The notes: a model not told the origin generated them from the sequence alone. 64,000 bases of DNA from an uncultured Caulobacterales bacterium (GCA_903837135.1 CAILTK010000032.1:24236-88235), one strand, 5' to 3'; shown: positions 8,146 to 17,923, counted from the stretch's first letter. Translations and numbers: made by a program.

Positions 8146-10776
8146 ATGAAGACGCTATTCTTGGGCGCCAGCACCATTGCGCTTGCATTGGCCGCAGGCT
8201 CCGTCGCCGCTCAGACCGTTCAGCCGGACAGCGAGGTGATCGTCACCGGCACCCGCCAGGTCGGCATCAAGGCCGTCGACAGCGCGGCGCCGATCCAGCT
8301 GGTGGGCGGCCAGCAGCTGGTTCAGACCGGCTCGCCGGACCTGGCGACCGCCCTGTCGTCGTCCGTCCCTTCGCTCGACATCCAGACCAACGGCGGCGAC
8401 GCCGCCGCGGTGCACATTCTGGCCGCCCTGCGCGGCCTCAGCCCCAACGACACCCTGATCCTGGTCAACGGCCAGCGTCGTCACACCACCTCCAACCTCG
8501 CCGTCGACGGCGGGAGCATCTTTTCGGGCGCCGCCACGACCGACCTGAACTATGTTCCGGTCGAAGCCATCGACCACATCGAAGTCCTGACCGACGGCGC
8601 CGCGGCCCAGTACGGCTCGGACGCCATCGCCGGCGTGGTCAACATCATCCTGAAGAAGAACGCCGCCGGCGGCGTCATCACCGGCACGGCCGGTGAGTTC
8701 TACAACGGCCAGGGCGCGACCCAGTCGCTGGCCTACAACCAGGGCTTCGACCTCGGCGGCAAGGGCTTCATCAACCTGACCCTCGAGGAGCGCACCCACG
8801 AACACACCGATCTGGGCTGCGGCGACCTGCGGCTCCAGAGCTCGAACTGTAACCTGCTGGCGGTCGGCGGCAGCACCAATGCGTCGGCGGCCAACCTCTC
8901 GGGCGTGGTCCATTCCAACTTCCCGCACCCGAACCAGCTCAACGGCGATCCGCAATACGCCGTCTACAACGCCTTCTTCAACGCGGGCTACGACCTGACG
9001 CCGGACATCCAGCTCTACGGTTTCGGCAACTACTCCTACAACGCCTCCGAGCACTACGAGAACTACCGCCTGCCGTCCAAGGTCGGCGCCTGCGTCGGCG
9101 GCGTCGGCTCCTATAACGCCAACACCGGCGTCTGCACCGGCGGGACCGTGAACCTGGCCGCGCCGAACGGCTTCGCGCCGAGCGAAAAGTTCGACGAAAC
9201 CGACTATTCGATCACCGCCGGCGCGCGCGGTTCGAAGTTCGGCTGGAACTGGGATCTCTCGACCACCTACGGAGAAAACAGCACCAAGGTCTACGTCATC
9301 AACACCCTCAACGCGTCGACCTTCACAACCCTGCAGAACTCCAGCTCGACGCCGATCTCCTATCCGACCCACACCATCTACGACGGCGCGTTCGATGCAA
9401 CGGAGTGGTCGGGCAAGCTGGACGTCGACAAGTCGTTCAATGTCGGGCTGGCGGGTCCGTTGAACGTCGCCGCCGGGATCGAAGGTCGCCGCGACACCTA
9501 CGGGATCACGCCGGGCGAGCCGGAATCCTACTATGGCGGCGGCGCGCAGTCGTTCGCGGGCTACTCGCCCGCCAACTACACCGACGCATCGCGCACCAAC
9601 GTCGCCGGCTACGTCGACTTCGCCGTCAAGCCGATCAAGGACCTGACCGTCGATGTGGCGGGCCGGTTCGAGCACTACAGCGACTTCGGCGACACCAAGA
9701 CCGGCAAGCTCACCCTGCGCTACGACCTGTCGCCCGAAATCGCCGTCCGCGGCACCATCAGCAACGGCTTCCGGGCGCCCACCCTGGCGGAAGGCTATTA
9801 TACCGGCCTGAACGTCGGCCCGACCTCGGTCAGCGGGCAGTTGGCCCCCAACTCGTCCGCGGCCGCCGCGGCCGGTTTCGCCTCGCTGAAGCCCGAGTCC
9901 TCGATCAACTACAGCGTCGGCCTGGTGCTGCACCCGATCCCGAAGCTGCAGATCACGGTCGACGCCTATTACATCCTGCTGCACGACCGGATCCTGCCGG
10001 GCAGCGGGTTCCAGGCCCTGGCCGCCTACTGCGTGCCGAACGGAACGGTGATCGCCCACACGAGCGCCCCGGTGAACAAGACCTGCCCGGCGGGCCAGAC
10101 GGCCCAGGACGTCCTGGTGGCGCCGACCGTCCTGACCGTCCTGGCCAACCAGGGCGTGACCACCGCGGGCCTGACCAGCGTCGGCGTCTCCGCCTTCATC
10201 AACGCGGTGAACACCACGACCGGCGGCCTCGACGTCACCGCCACCTACTCGTCGGACTTCGAGCAGTTCGGCCACGTGGACTGGTCGCTCGGGTTCAACT
10301 TCAACCACACGCAGGTGAGCGGAAACTCGTCGCTTCCCTCGGCCCTCTACAGCTTCAACTCGGCGGTCGGCATCAATCAGACCAAGCTGCTGGGCGTCGA
10401 TTCCGCCAGCGACCTCACGACGGCGGTGCCCCGCGAGAAGCTCATCCTCCAGGCCTATTGGCACAAGGGACCCTGGAGCGTGAACCTGCGCGAAACCATC
10501 TACAACGACATGTCCGAATTCGTGAACTCCCCGCCGGTGCTCGAGAAGATCGGCACCACGGGCATCACCGACCTCGACATCGGCTACAAGCTGACCAAGA
10601 ACATCAAGCTCGACGTCGGCGCCAACAACCTGTTCAACACCATTCCGAAGATCACGCCCAATACCAGCACCGGCCAGCCTGTCAGCGGCGCGCTGGTCTA
10701 CAACCTGCCCTACGGCTTCGCGCCCTGGGGCCAGAACGGCGGCTACTACTACGGCCGCGTGACGGTGAGCTTCTGA
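8146..10776 (+). CDS. TonB-dependent outer-membrane receptor
   Basis: This 876-residue protein starts with a clear signal peptide (MKTLFLGASTIALALAAGSVAAQ). A TonB-box-like EVIVTG follows near residue 30. The plug domain (about 40-190) has LVNGQRRH, IDHIEVLTDGAAAQYGSDAIAGVVNIILKK-type motifs, and the rest is a 22-strand barrel ending in aromatic GRVTVSF. Such receptors import large or scarce ligands using TonB energy. The barrel includes FRAPTLAEGYY, typical of the class. The ligand is unknown; no siderophore or vitamin genes flank it. It is followed by a strong terminator and then a TPR-sulfotransferase gene. Confidence 0.93.
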   Translation: MKTLFLGASTIALALAAGSVAAQTVQPDSEVIVTGTRQVGIKAVDSAAPIQLVGGQQLVQTGSPDLATALSSSVPSLDIQTNGGDAAAVHILAALRGLSPNDTLILVNGQRRHTTSNLAVDGGSIFSGAATTDLNYVPVEAIDHIEVLTDGAAAQYGSDAIAGVVNIILKKNAAGGVITGTAGEFYNGQGATQSLAYNQGFDLGGKGFINLTLEERTHEHTDLGCGDLRLQSSNCNLLAVGGSTNASAANLSGVVHSNFPHPNQLNGDPQYAVYNAFFNAGYDLTPDIQLYGFGNYSYNASEHYENYRLPSKVGACVGGVGSYNANTGVCTGGTVNLAAPNGFAPSEKFDETDYSITAGARGSKFGWNWDLSTTYGENSTKVYVINTLNASTFTTLQNSSSTPISYPTHTIYDGAFDATEWSGKLDVDKSFNVGLAGPLNVAAGIEGRRDTYGITPGEPESYYGGGAQSFAGYSPANYTDASRTNVAGYVDFAVKPIKDLTVDVAGRFEHYSDFGDTKTGKLTLRYDLSPEIAVRGTISNGFRAPTLAEGYYTGLNVGPTSVSGQLAPNSSAAAAAGFASLKPESSINYSVGLVLHPIPKLQITVDAYYILLHDRILPGSGFQALAAYCVPNGTVIAHTSAPVNKTCPAGQTAQDVLVAPTVLTVLANQGVTTAGLTSVGVSAFINAVNTTTGGLDVTATYSSDFEQFGHVDWSLGFNFNHTQVSGNSSLPSALYSFNSAVGINQTKLLGVDSASDLTTAVPREKLILQAYWHKGPWSVNLRETIYNDMSEFVNSPPVLEKIGTTGITDLDIGYKLTKNIKLDVGANNLFNTIPKITPNTSTGQPVSGALVYNLPYGFAPWGQNGGYYYGRVTVSF

Positions 10777-10825
10777 TAGCGCGCCCGCCGGCCTGAGGCG
10801 GCCGGACGGCGACCTCTATCTTTTC

Positions 10826-10859
10826 AAGGGCCCTCCGCCATATTGGCGGGGGGCCTTTT
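10826..10859 (+). terminator. Rho-independent terminator after TonB receptor
   Basis: An 11-pair GC-rich stem (arms 10829-10839 and 10845-10855, loop ATATT) is preceded by AA and followed by TTTT. It lies 50 bases after the receptor stop and ends about 25 bases before the sulfotransferase start, so that gene needs read-through or a promoter overlapping the hairpin. Confidence 0.85.
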
Positions 10860-10884
10860 CGCTGGCGCCTACAATGGCTTAGTG

Positions 10885-12951
10885 ATGACCAACGCCCGCT
10901 TCAAAGCATTGAATCCGGATATCGACCACGCGGCCGCCATCCTGGCTGCGGAGCCCGCGGCGGCGGAGCGCGAGGCGAAGGCGTTTCTCGCGCTGAGACC
11001 CGGCGACCCGCGCGCCCTGCTGGTGGTGGCGTCGGCCCGGCGCCGACAAGGCGATCCGACCTCCGCCCTGTCCATCCTGATCCCCTTGGCGGCCGCCCAT
11101 CCTCGCGCCGCGCACACCCGCTACGAGCTCGGCATGACGCTGGCGGCCCAGGATCAGCCCGACAAGGCGATGACCGCGCTACGCCAGGCGGTCGCCCTCA
11201 AGCCGGACCTCGCCGAAGCCTGGCGAGCGCTGGGCGACCTGCTGTTCGCCCAGGGCGACAACCTGGCCGCGGACGCCGCCTTCGCCGCCCACGACCGGGC
11301 TCTGGTGCGCGACCCCGCCCTCGCCCCGGCCGCCGAAGCCCTCTACGGCGGCCGGCTCGAAGACGCCGAGCGGCTTCTGCACGCGCTCGTTACGGCGCGC
11401 CCGAACGACGCGGGCGCTTACCGCCTCCTGGCCGAGACGATGAGCCGGATGGGACGCCATGAAGCCGCCGAGACGGTCCTCGATCAGGCCCTGCGCCTGG
11501 ACCCGGCGCACGAAGGAGCCCAGTTCGCCTACGCCTATGCGCTGTTTCATCAGCAGAAGGGCGCCGCGGCCGACGCGATCCTGCAGCCGCTGCTGACCAA
11601 ACATCCCTCGGAGTCGGCCTATCTGACCCTCCATGCGGCCTGCCTCAACCTGCTGGGCGATTTCGAGGCGGCCATCCGCATCAACGCGGGCCTGGCGGCG
11701 CGCTACCCCCGGCAGCCGAAGGTCTGGCTGAACTACGGGCATGCGCTGCGCACCGTCGGCCGGCGGGACGAGGCGATCTCGGCCTACAAGCGCTGCATCG
11801 CGCTCGCGCCGGGCCTCGGCGAAGCCTATTGGAGCCTCGCCGACCTCAAGGTCGCCGCCTTTAGCCCGTCAGAGGAAGCGGCGATGGCGGCCGCGCTGGA
11901 TCGCACCGATCTCGCCCCCACGGACCGGCTGCACCTGCACTACGCCGCCGGCAAGGCGTCGGAGGATCGCAACGAGATCGCCCGCGCGTTTGACCATTAC
12001 GCCCAGGGGGCCGCGTTGCGTCGGGCCGCCATGCCCTACCACGCCGAGGAAACCACCGCCCTCACCGAGCGGTCGATCGCCCTGTTCACCCGGTCGTTCT
12101 TCGACGCCGCGCCCCCGGGCTGCGACGCCTCGGATCCGATCTTCATCGTCGGCCTGCCGCGCTCGGGCTCGACCCTGGTGGAGCAGATCCTGGCCAGCCA
12201 TTCGGCGGTCGAGGGGACGATGGAGCTGGCCGACATAGGCCTGATCGCCAAGGGTCTGAAAAGTCCGTTGACGGACGGTTCGCAACGCGGCGGTCCGCCG
12301 CTGCAATATCCCGCCACCCTCGTCGGTCTCGGCGCCGATGCGCGGATCGCGCTCGGAGAGCGATACCTCGCCGACACCCGCGTGCACCGGCCGCTCGGGC
12401 GCCCCTTCTTCACCGACAAAATGCCCAGCAACTTCCAGCACATCGGCCTGATCCAGCTGATCCTGCCCAACGCGCGCATCATCGACGTGCGACGCCACCC
12501 GCTCGGCGCCGGCTTCTCCGCGTTCAAGCAGCACTTCGCCCAGGGGCAGAACTTCACCTACGACCTGGACGACCTTGGCCGCTACTACCGAGACTACGTG
12601 CGCCTGATGGATCATGTCGATCGCGTCCTGCCGGGCCGCGTCCACCGGGTGATCTACGAGGATCTGGTGCAGGACACCGAGGCCGAGGTTCGCCGGCTGC
12701 TCGCCTACTGCGCCTTGCCGTTCGAGGACGGCTGTCTGCGGTTCCACGCCAACGACCGGGCGGTGCGGACGGTGAGCTCCGAACAGGTGCGCCGGCCGAT
12801 CTTCCGCGAGGGGCTCGAGCAATGGCGCAAGTATGAGCCCTATCTCGACCCCTTGAAGGCGGCGCTGGGCGACGCGCTGCAACACTGGCGCGGCGCCGGC
12901 GCGGCGCCGGACGGCGTGGGCGTCGAAGCGCTCTGTCACGCGCCCAAATAG
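10885..12951 (+). CDS. TPR-repeat sulfotransferase
   Basis: The ATG at 10885 is chosen because the longer frame would begin inside the terminator hairpin; this gives 688 residues. Residues ~1-350 are consecutive tetratricopeptide helices (for example HTRYELGMTLAAQDQPDKAMTALRQA and PKVWLNYGHALRTVGRRDEAI). From ~419 there is a sulfotransferase domain: FIVGLPRSGSTLVEQIL is the phosphosulfate-binding loop for PAPS, and the IIDVRRHPLGAGFSAFKQHF region supplies the 3'-phosphate site. The enzyme should move sulfate from PAPS to a hydroxyl or tyrosine, with the TPR part selecting a protein or peptide partner. No signal peptide is seen. The acceptor is unknown. Confidence 0.87.
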   Translation: MTNARFKALNPDIDHAAAILAAEPAAAEREAKAFLALRPGDPRALLVVASARRRQGDPTSALSILIPLAAAHPRAAHTRYELGMTLAAQDQPDKAMTALRQAVALKPDLAEAWRALGDLLFAQGDNLAADAAFAAHDRALVRDPALAPAAEALYGGRLEDAERLLHALVTARPNDAGAYRLLAETMSRMGRHEAAETVLDQALRLDPAHEGAQFAYAYALFHQQKGAAADAILQPLLTKHPSESAYLTLHAACLNLLGDFEAAIRINAGLAARYPRQPKVWLNYGHALRTVGRRDEAISAYKRCIALAPGLGEAYWSLADLKVAAFSPSEEAAMAAALDRTDLAPTDRLHLHYAAGKASEDRNEIARAFDHYAQGAALRRAAMPYHAEETTALTERSIALFTRSFFDAAPPGCDASDPIFIVGLPRSGSTLVEQILASHSAVEGTMELADIGLIAKGLKSPLTDGSQRGGPPLQYPATLVGLGADARIALGERYLADTRVHRPLGRPFFTDKMPSNFQHIGLIQLILPNARIIDVRRHPLGAGFSAFKQHFAQGQNFTYDLDDLGRYYRDYVRLMDHVDRVLPGRVHRVIYEDLVQDTEAEVRRLLAYCALPFEDGCLRFHANDRAVRTVSSEQVRRPIFREGLEQWRKYEPYLDPLKAALGDALQHWRGAGAAPDGVGVEALCHAPK

Positions 12952-13002
12952 GCGCTATACCGTTCGGGCGGCGCCGCGGGGCGATGGCGACATGGGGCGA
13001 CG

Positions 13003-14319
13003 GTGATGAGCATTCGGGCAAACCTGGCCATGGGGGCCGCGGCGGTGTGGCTGGCGGCCGGACCTGTGTCCGCGCAGACGCCGGCCGGCGGCGATCAGGC
13101 CGTATACCAGGGCCTGGCGACGGCGGCGGGGGCGCGGTCGGTCGCATTGGCGCCCCGTCCCGACGGCGGCGTGGTCATCGGCGGAACGCTCGACGGGCGG
13201 CAGTTCGCGCTCGCCGTCCCCAAGGCCTGGAACCATCAGGCCGTCCTTTTCGCCCACGGCTATTCGATGCCGGACAGTTCGACGGCCGTATCCAGCGACC
13301 CGGTCGACAAGGATCCGGCGTTGGGTCTGCTGGCCCTCGCCTACTCGCAGGGCTTCGCGGTGGGCCACAGCGCCTACGACAAGGCCGGCGTCGGCGTCGA
13401 GTCCGGCGCCAAGGCCACCCTTCGGCTCGAGGAGCTGGTCGAACGCCTGGGCTCCACGCGCACCTATGTGGGCGGCGGCTCCATGGGCGGAAGCATCGTC
13501 ATGGCGCTGCTCGAGCAGCACCCCAGGACCTTCGCCGGCGGTCTCAGCGCCTGCGGCGTGACCGACAGCTGGGAGCGGGAGATCGGCGGACTGATCGACA
13601 TGCGCGCGGCCTACAACGTCTTCACCCGCGGCACCCCCTACGCCCTGCCCGGCGAACAGGATGTGGCGCGCTCGGCCCTGCCGACCCTGCCGCCCGCGGG
13701 GTCCGCCACCCCGCTCGCGAGTTTCCAGACCGGGCAGGTGATCAAGATCGCCGCGCCGATCATGCGGCTGTTCGCCGACGCCAGGCGCGATCCGCATGGC
13801 CGCGCCGCCGTCATCATCCGCAAGGTCTCCTCGCTGTCGCCGTTCGACCCCGACCCGGCGGCCTTCGTGTTTCCGCTGGTGACTGCGACGCTCGGGATGG
13901 ACGACATGCGCGCCACCTTCGGCGGCAACGTCTATGGCAATCGCGCCAAGACCTACGCCAGCCCGGCGCTGACCGCGGCGGAGGCGGCGGCGCTGAACCG
14001 CGATGTCCAGCGGATCGACGCCGACAAGGCCGCGATCGCCTACGCGCACGTCTGGCACCAGAGCGAAGGCCGGTTCAGCGTCCCGCTCGTGGCTATTCAC
14101 AACCAGATCGATCCGTTGGTGCCCTACGCCCAGGCCCAGGGCCTCGAGGCGCGGGTCATGGCGCACGGCGACCCGCGGCTTTTGACGATGATCACCGTTC
14201 CGCCCGAGCGCGCGGCGATCCCCGGCGCCGGCGTGCTCGGCTATGTCCACTGCGGCTTCACCGCCGAGCAGATGACCAGCGCCTGGTCCACGCTGCGAGC
14301 GCAGGTGGAGACGCGGTAG
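13003..14319 (+). CDS. Exported alpha/beta-hydrolase-like protein
   Basis: This encodes 438 residues, with GTG 13003 or ATG 13006 as start. The signal peptide is the first ~25 residues (LAMGAAAVWLAAGPVSAQ). A hydrolase fold is suggested by AVLFAHGYSM (oxyanion strand), a nucleophile elbow GGGSMGG with Ser near residue 160, an acid-bearing LVAIHNQIDPLVPYAQA late in the chain, and His in GYVHCGFT. This resembles exported esterase/peptidase-like hydrolases, but no exact family was assigned. It is probably periplasmic. It sits 51 bases after the sulfotransferase on the same strand. Confidence 0.7.
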   Translation: MMSIRANLAMGAAAVWLAAGPVSAQTPAGGDQAVYQGLATAAGARSVALAPRPDGGVVIGGTLDGRQFALAVPKAWNHQAVLFAHGYSMPDSSTAVSSDPVDKDPALGLLALAYSQGFAVGHSAYDKAGVGVESGAKATLRLEELVERLGSTRTYVGGGSMGGSIVMALLEQHPRTFAGGLSACGVTDSWEREIGGLIDMRAAYNVFTRGTPYALPGEQDVARSALPTLPPAGSATPLASFQTGQVIKIAAPIMRLFADARRDPHGRAAVIIRKVSSLSPFDPDPAAFVFPLVTATLGMDDMRATFGGNVYGNRAKTYASPALTAAEAAALNRDVQRIDADKAAIAYAHVWHQSEGRFSVPLVAIHNQIDPLVPYAQAQGLEARVMAHGDPRLLTMITVPPERAAIPGAGVLGYVHCGFTAEQMTSAWSTLRAQVETR

Positions 14320-14436
14320 GCCGCCGCCGCCCGCCGCGGACGGACGTCCGTTCGCCAGCTCGCCTGACCCAGGCAATTCTGGAGAGCGGTTCGAGGTGCT
14401 ACGCTCGTGCGGGCAAGAACACGGGAGGAGACGGAC

Positions 14437-15225
14437 ATGGGCCGGGTAGAGGGTAAGGTCGCGCTGGTGACGGGAGGCGCCAGCGGGATCGGCGCCGCGT
14501 GCGCCGAGGCGCTCGCGCGGGAGGGCGCCGCCGTCGTCCTCACCGACATCCAGGACGACAAGGGCCGGTGGCTGGCCGAGGACCTGAGCCGGGCGGGCCG
14601 GACCGCGGTCTATCTGCACCACGACGTGACCAGCGAGGACGAATGGATCGGCGTGCTCTCCGAGGTGGAGACGCGGTTCGGCCGGCTGGACATCCTGGTC
14701 AACAACGCGGGCATCGGCGTCGGCAGTCCGTCCATCACCACCATGACGCTCGCCGACTGGCGGCGGCAGCAAGCCATCAACGTCGAAGGGGTGTTCCTCG
14801 GGATCAAGCATGGCCTGCAGCTGATGCGGAAGGCCGGTCACGGCGGGTCGATCATCAACATGTCGTCGGTGGCGGGCCTGAAGGGCGCGCCGACCCTGGC
14901 CGGCTACTGCGCCACCAAGGGCGCGGTCCGCCTGCTGACCAAGGCGGTGGCGCTGGAATGCGGCCTCATGAAGGATGGGGTGCGGGTCAATTCGGTTCAC
15001 CCCGGCCTGATCGAGACCCCGATCTGGCTCGGCATCGTCGGGCTGAACGAAGCGGGCGTCAACGCTCCCCCCGATCTCGACGCCATGTCGGAGCTGGCCG
15101 TCCCGCTGGGCGTCAAGGGCGTCCCCGAGGACATCGCCAGCGGTGTGCTGTGGCTGGCCAGCGAGGAGTCCCGCTATGTCACCGGCGCCGAACTGGTGAT
15201 CGATGGCGGTCTTTCCGTCCGGTGA
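14437..15225 (+). CDS. Short-chain dehydrogenase/reductase (SDR)
   Basis: The ATG at 14437 follows a good ribosome-binding site (GGAGGAGA), giving 262 residues. Classical SDR features are the cofactor loop TGGASGIG near residue 15, the structural NNAG motif, a catalytic Ser in INMSSVAG, and Tyr157-x3-Lys161 in YCATK. The acidic residue at the end of beta-2 (LTDIQD) favours NAD over NADP. Sequence style matches the glucose/cyclopentanol dehydrogenase-like group, but substrates of such SDRs cannot be read from sequence. Confidence 0.88.
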   Translation: MGRVEGKVALVTGGASGIGAACAEALAREGAAVVLTDIQDDKGRWLAEDLSRAGRTAVYLHHDVTSEDEWIGVLSEVETRFGRLDILVNNAGIGVGSPSITTMTLADWRRQQAINVEGVFLGIKHGLQLMRKAGHGGSIINMSSVAGLKGAPTLAGYCATKGAVRLLTKAVALECGLMKDGVRVNSVHPGLIETPIWLGIVGLNEAGVNAPPDLDAMSELAVPLGVKGVPEDIASGVLWLASEESRYVTGAELVIDGGLSVR

Positions 15226-15329
15226 CGCGACGCCGCTCCGCCGCCGTGAGGCGTTCACACTGCGTCGCGCCCGGCCGCCGCGCCGGGCGTCCGCCGATGA
15301 CGGTCTGAGGAGCCGTCTGGACGGCCGCG

Positions 15330-15470
15330 CTAGAACACCGCTTTCAGCAGGGCGATCACCGCGATCCAGAACGCCAGCATCGCGACGATGACGGCGATCT
15401 TGCTCCAGTTCGGATGGGCCAGATCCCGCTTGAAAAGGTCCGGCTGGCGCTGGTCGTCGAAATAAGCCAC
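15330..15470 (-). CDS. Small single-pass membrane protein (46 aa)
   Basis: The protein opens with a charged cytosolic N-terminus (AYFDDQRQPDLFKRDLAHPNW) and then one strongly hydrophobic helix rich in Ile, Val, Ala and Leu, ending LLKAVF. The GTG start at 15470 is preceded by GGAGGA at 15475-15480 at normal spacing. It lies 38 bases downstream of the hybrid histidine kinase on the same strand, so it may be co-transcribed. The soluble-head-plus-one-helix design is typical of small regulators or subunits of membrane complexes. No family is recognised. Confidence 0.65.
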   Translation of the reverse strand: MAYFDDQRQPDLFKRDLAHPNWSKIAVIVAMLAFWIAVIALLKAVF

Positions 15471-15508
15471 CCGATCCTCCGGTCCAAATTGCTGCGCCTG
15501 GTGAACTG

Positions 15509-17749
15509 TCAGGCCGCCGCTTCGGTTCCCCGCTGACCGTCCCCGTCCTCCGCCAGCCGGGCGATCTCGGACATCAGCTCCATGGGAGAGATCGGCTTGG
15601 CGACGACCCCGTTCATGCCCGCGGCCAGGTACTCGGCCTTCTGATGCGCCATCACATTGGCGGTCAGGGCGATGATCGGCACCTGCGCCGCCGTACCGGG
15701 CAGCCCGCGGATCGAGCGCGCCGCTTCGACCCCACCCATGACCGGCATCTGGATGTCCATCAGGATCAGGTCATGGGCGCCGCGCCGGGCCGCCTCCAGG
15801 CCCTTGAGGCCGTCCTCGGCGTCCTCGACGGCCGCGCCGAGACGCGTCAGCATGGTCCTGGCCACCAGCCGATTGCTGGGATTGTCCTCCACCAGCAGGA
15901 TGGAGACGCCCTCGAGCATGCCCTCGTCGACCGGAGCGGCCGCGACCGGCTCAGCGGCGGCGGCGTTCAGGGTGAGCCAGAACGTCGACCCCTCGCCTTC
16001 GGTGCTGCGGAAGCCGATGTCGCCCCCCATCATCAGGATGAGGGCGCGCGTCATCGGCAGGCCGAGGCCCGCCCCCCCGAAGCGCCGGGTCGCGCTGCTG
16101 TCGGACTGCCTGAAATGCTCGAACAACAGGCTCCGGGCCGCGGGCGGGATGCCGATGCCGGTGTCTTCGACGTCGAGCCGCACGTGACGGCCCTTGTCCC
16201 CGATGGCTTCGACATGGAGGCGCACCGTCACCTGGCCCTCGGCGGTGAACTTCACCGCATTGCTGACCAGGTTGAACAGGGCCTGGCGCAAGTGCACCGG
16301 GTCCGCCTTGATCCACGGATCCGCCCCGGTGATCTCGCACCGCAGCTCGATGCCTTTCGCGGCGGCCTCGGCGTACAGCAGGCCGGCCACGGCCCGAACC
16401 AACGCCGCCAGGTCCAACGGCTCGGGCGACAGCTCGAGCTGGCCCGCCGCCAGCCTGGAGACGTCCAGCACGTCGCTCAGGAGCTGCGATAGCGCGTGTC
16501 CACACGCCTTGGCGTTGGCCAGCAGGTCGCGGCCCTCGCGGGAAATGGGTTCGCTCTCCAACAGATGCAGGGCGCCGAGCACGCCGTTCATCGGTGTGCG
16601 GAACTCGTGACTTATATTGGCCAGGAATTCGGATTTGACGCGGTTGGCCGCCTCGGCCTCGGTCTTGGCGGCGCGCAGCGCCGCGTCGGCGGCCACCCGA
16701 TCGGTGGTGTCGCGGCTGACGCAGATGGCGCCGGAGGGGACGCCGTCCTCCAGGATCAGCTTGATGTTGGACTGCAGGGAGAGCCAGCGCCCGTCCTTGT
16801 GCCGGGAGAGATGGGTGACGACCACCGTCTGGTCGGGGTCGGCCATCATCTTGCAGTAAAACGCCCGCACCCGGTCGAGATCACCGGACATCAGCAATTC
16901 GCTCACCAAGGTTCCGACCAGGGCCTCCGGCGGGTAGCCGAGAACGGTCAGCGAGGCTGGCGACACGTAGAGATATCGGCCTTCCAGATCGAACTGGGCG
17001 ATGAGGTCGGGGACGTTCTCGGCCAGCACTTCGAACTTGCTGAGGCTGAGGTTCAGCCGACGATTGGATTGCTGAATCGACGGCGCCTCCAAGGCGCGGC
17101 CGAGGCAGAACACGCCGCCCATGAGGACCGCCATCCAAACCGGCAGGAGATCGATCCAGCCGTGACCGTCCGCCAGCATCACCACGCTCAGCGCGCCGAT
17201 CGCCGGCGCCGCCCCCGCCGCCAGGAAGCCGGCCGGGACGTTATGGAACAGCAGCACCAGGACGGCCGACAGCGCCAGCAGGACGGCCACGGCGCTCGCA
17301 TGCCCGGCGACGCCGCCGGCGCGCCAGAACAGGCCGCCGAGCACAAGCCACCAGACGTTCATCACCAGATAGTTGGCGGCGAAGCTCAGGCGCGCGCGCG
17401 GACTGACCGGGCCGCCCCGCGCGGCGGTGCGCGTGGCGAACCAGGACCAGCCCTCGATCGCCCAGCCGCCGACCACCCACGCCACCGTGGCCGGCCAGCT
17501 CAGGATCATCGCCCCGATCAGACCGCCGCACAGGACCAGGATCAGGCGGATCGGTCCGATCGGATGCATGGTGAGCGCCGCCTCGTCGAGACGAAGCGCC
17601 AGGCTCGGAGCCTTGTCGCCGCCCCGGGCCAGCGCCGCCAAGGCGCTCGGGTCTCGCAACACAGGTTGATCGATCGGCGGCAATGCGGCGCTCTCGTTTA
17701 AGCTGCCGAACAACACATTGATCCCGTAAATAACGCGGTAACCGAGCAC
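15509..17749 (-). CDS. Membrane-bound hybrid sensor histidine kinase
   Basis: This 746-residue protein (GTG start; the exact start is uncertain because the first ~60 residues are soluble) has domains in this order. Several membrane helices span ~65-240. A PAS domain follows at ~245-365 (VLAENVPDLIAQFDLEGRY). The HisKA dimerisation helix has phospho-His381 in ISHEFRTPMNG. The HATPase has NLVSNAVKFTAEGQ (N box), DTGIGI and GGAGLGL (G boxes). A receiver carries Asp665 in LILMDIQMP and ends in KPISP. It should autophosphorylate on His and relay to its own Asp, then through a phosphotransferase not seen here. The membrane part looks like an integral sensor without a large periplasmic loop. Confidence 0.9.
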   Translation of the reverse strand: MLGYRVIYGINVLFGSLNESAALPPIDQPVLRDPSALAALARGGDKAPSLALRLDEAALTMHPIGPIRLILVLCGGLIGAMILSWPATVAWVVGGWAIEGWSWFATRTAARGGPVSPRARLSFAANYLVMNVWWLVLGGLFWRAGGVAGHASAVAVLLALSAVLVLLFHNVPAGFLAAGAAPAIGALSVVMLADGHGWIDLLPVWMAVLMGGVFCLGRALEAPSIQQSNRRLNLSLSKFEVLAENVPDLIAQFDLEGRYLYVSPASLTVLGYPPEALVGTLVSELLMSGDLDRVRAFYCKMMADPDQTVVVTHLSRHKDGRWLSLQSNIKLILEDGVPSGAICVSRDTTDRVAADAALRAAKTEAEAANRVKSEFLANISHEFRTPMNGVLGALHLLESEPISREGRDLLANAKACGHALSQLLSDVLDVSRLAAGQLELSPEPLDLAALVRAVAGLLYAEAAAKGIELRCEITGADPWIKADPVHLRQALFNLVSNAVKFTAEGQVTVRLHVEAIGDKGRHVRLDVEDTGIGIPPAARSLLFEHFRQSDSSATRRFGGAGLGLPMTRALILMMGGDIGFRSTEGEGSTFWLTLNAAAAEPVAAAPVDEGMLEGVSILLVEDNPSNRLVARTMLTRLGAAVEDAEDGLKGLEAARRGAHDLILMDIQMPVMGGVEAARSIRGLPGTAAQVPIIALTANVMAHQKAEYLAAGMNGVVAKPISPMELMSEIARLAEDGDGQRGTEAAA

Positions 17750-17848
17750 GCGTCGGTTCGCCGCAGTATAAACGCGTACAACAAAGCCCTTTGTTTCTTC
17801 TCCTCGCCCGCGGTACTGAGATCTTGGAAGAATTCAGGGCTGATTATG

Positions 17849-17869
17849 AACAACGCCGGAGGCGTTGTT
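17849..17869 (-). terminator. Hairpin downstream of serine hydrolase
   Basis: A perfect 9-pair stem, AACAACGCC/GGCGTTGTT, has a 3-base loop. It lies 55 bases past the stop of the minus-strand serine hydrolase, before the start region of the histidine kinase gene. There is no T-run, so it may slow or process RNA rather than terminate by itself. Confidence 0.4.
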
Positions 17870-17923
17870 GCATTGGATCGCGATGCGTCGAAAACTTTCG
17901 CGGCCGCCGGTCTGCGCCGATTG

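Noticed and set aside
8155..10464. 769-codon open frame antisense to the TonB receptor
   Set aside because: It is the high-GC shadow of a well-supported receptor gene, with no recognisable domain.
12955..15258. 767-codon minus-strand frame across the hydrolase and SDR genes
   Set aside because: It crosses two well-supported plus-strand genes, has biased composition and matches no family.
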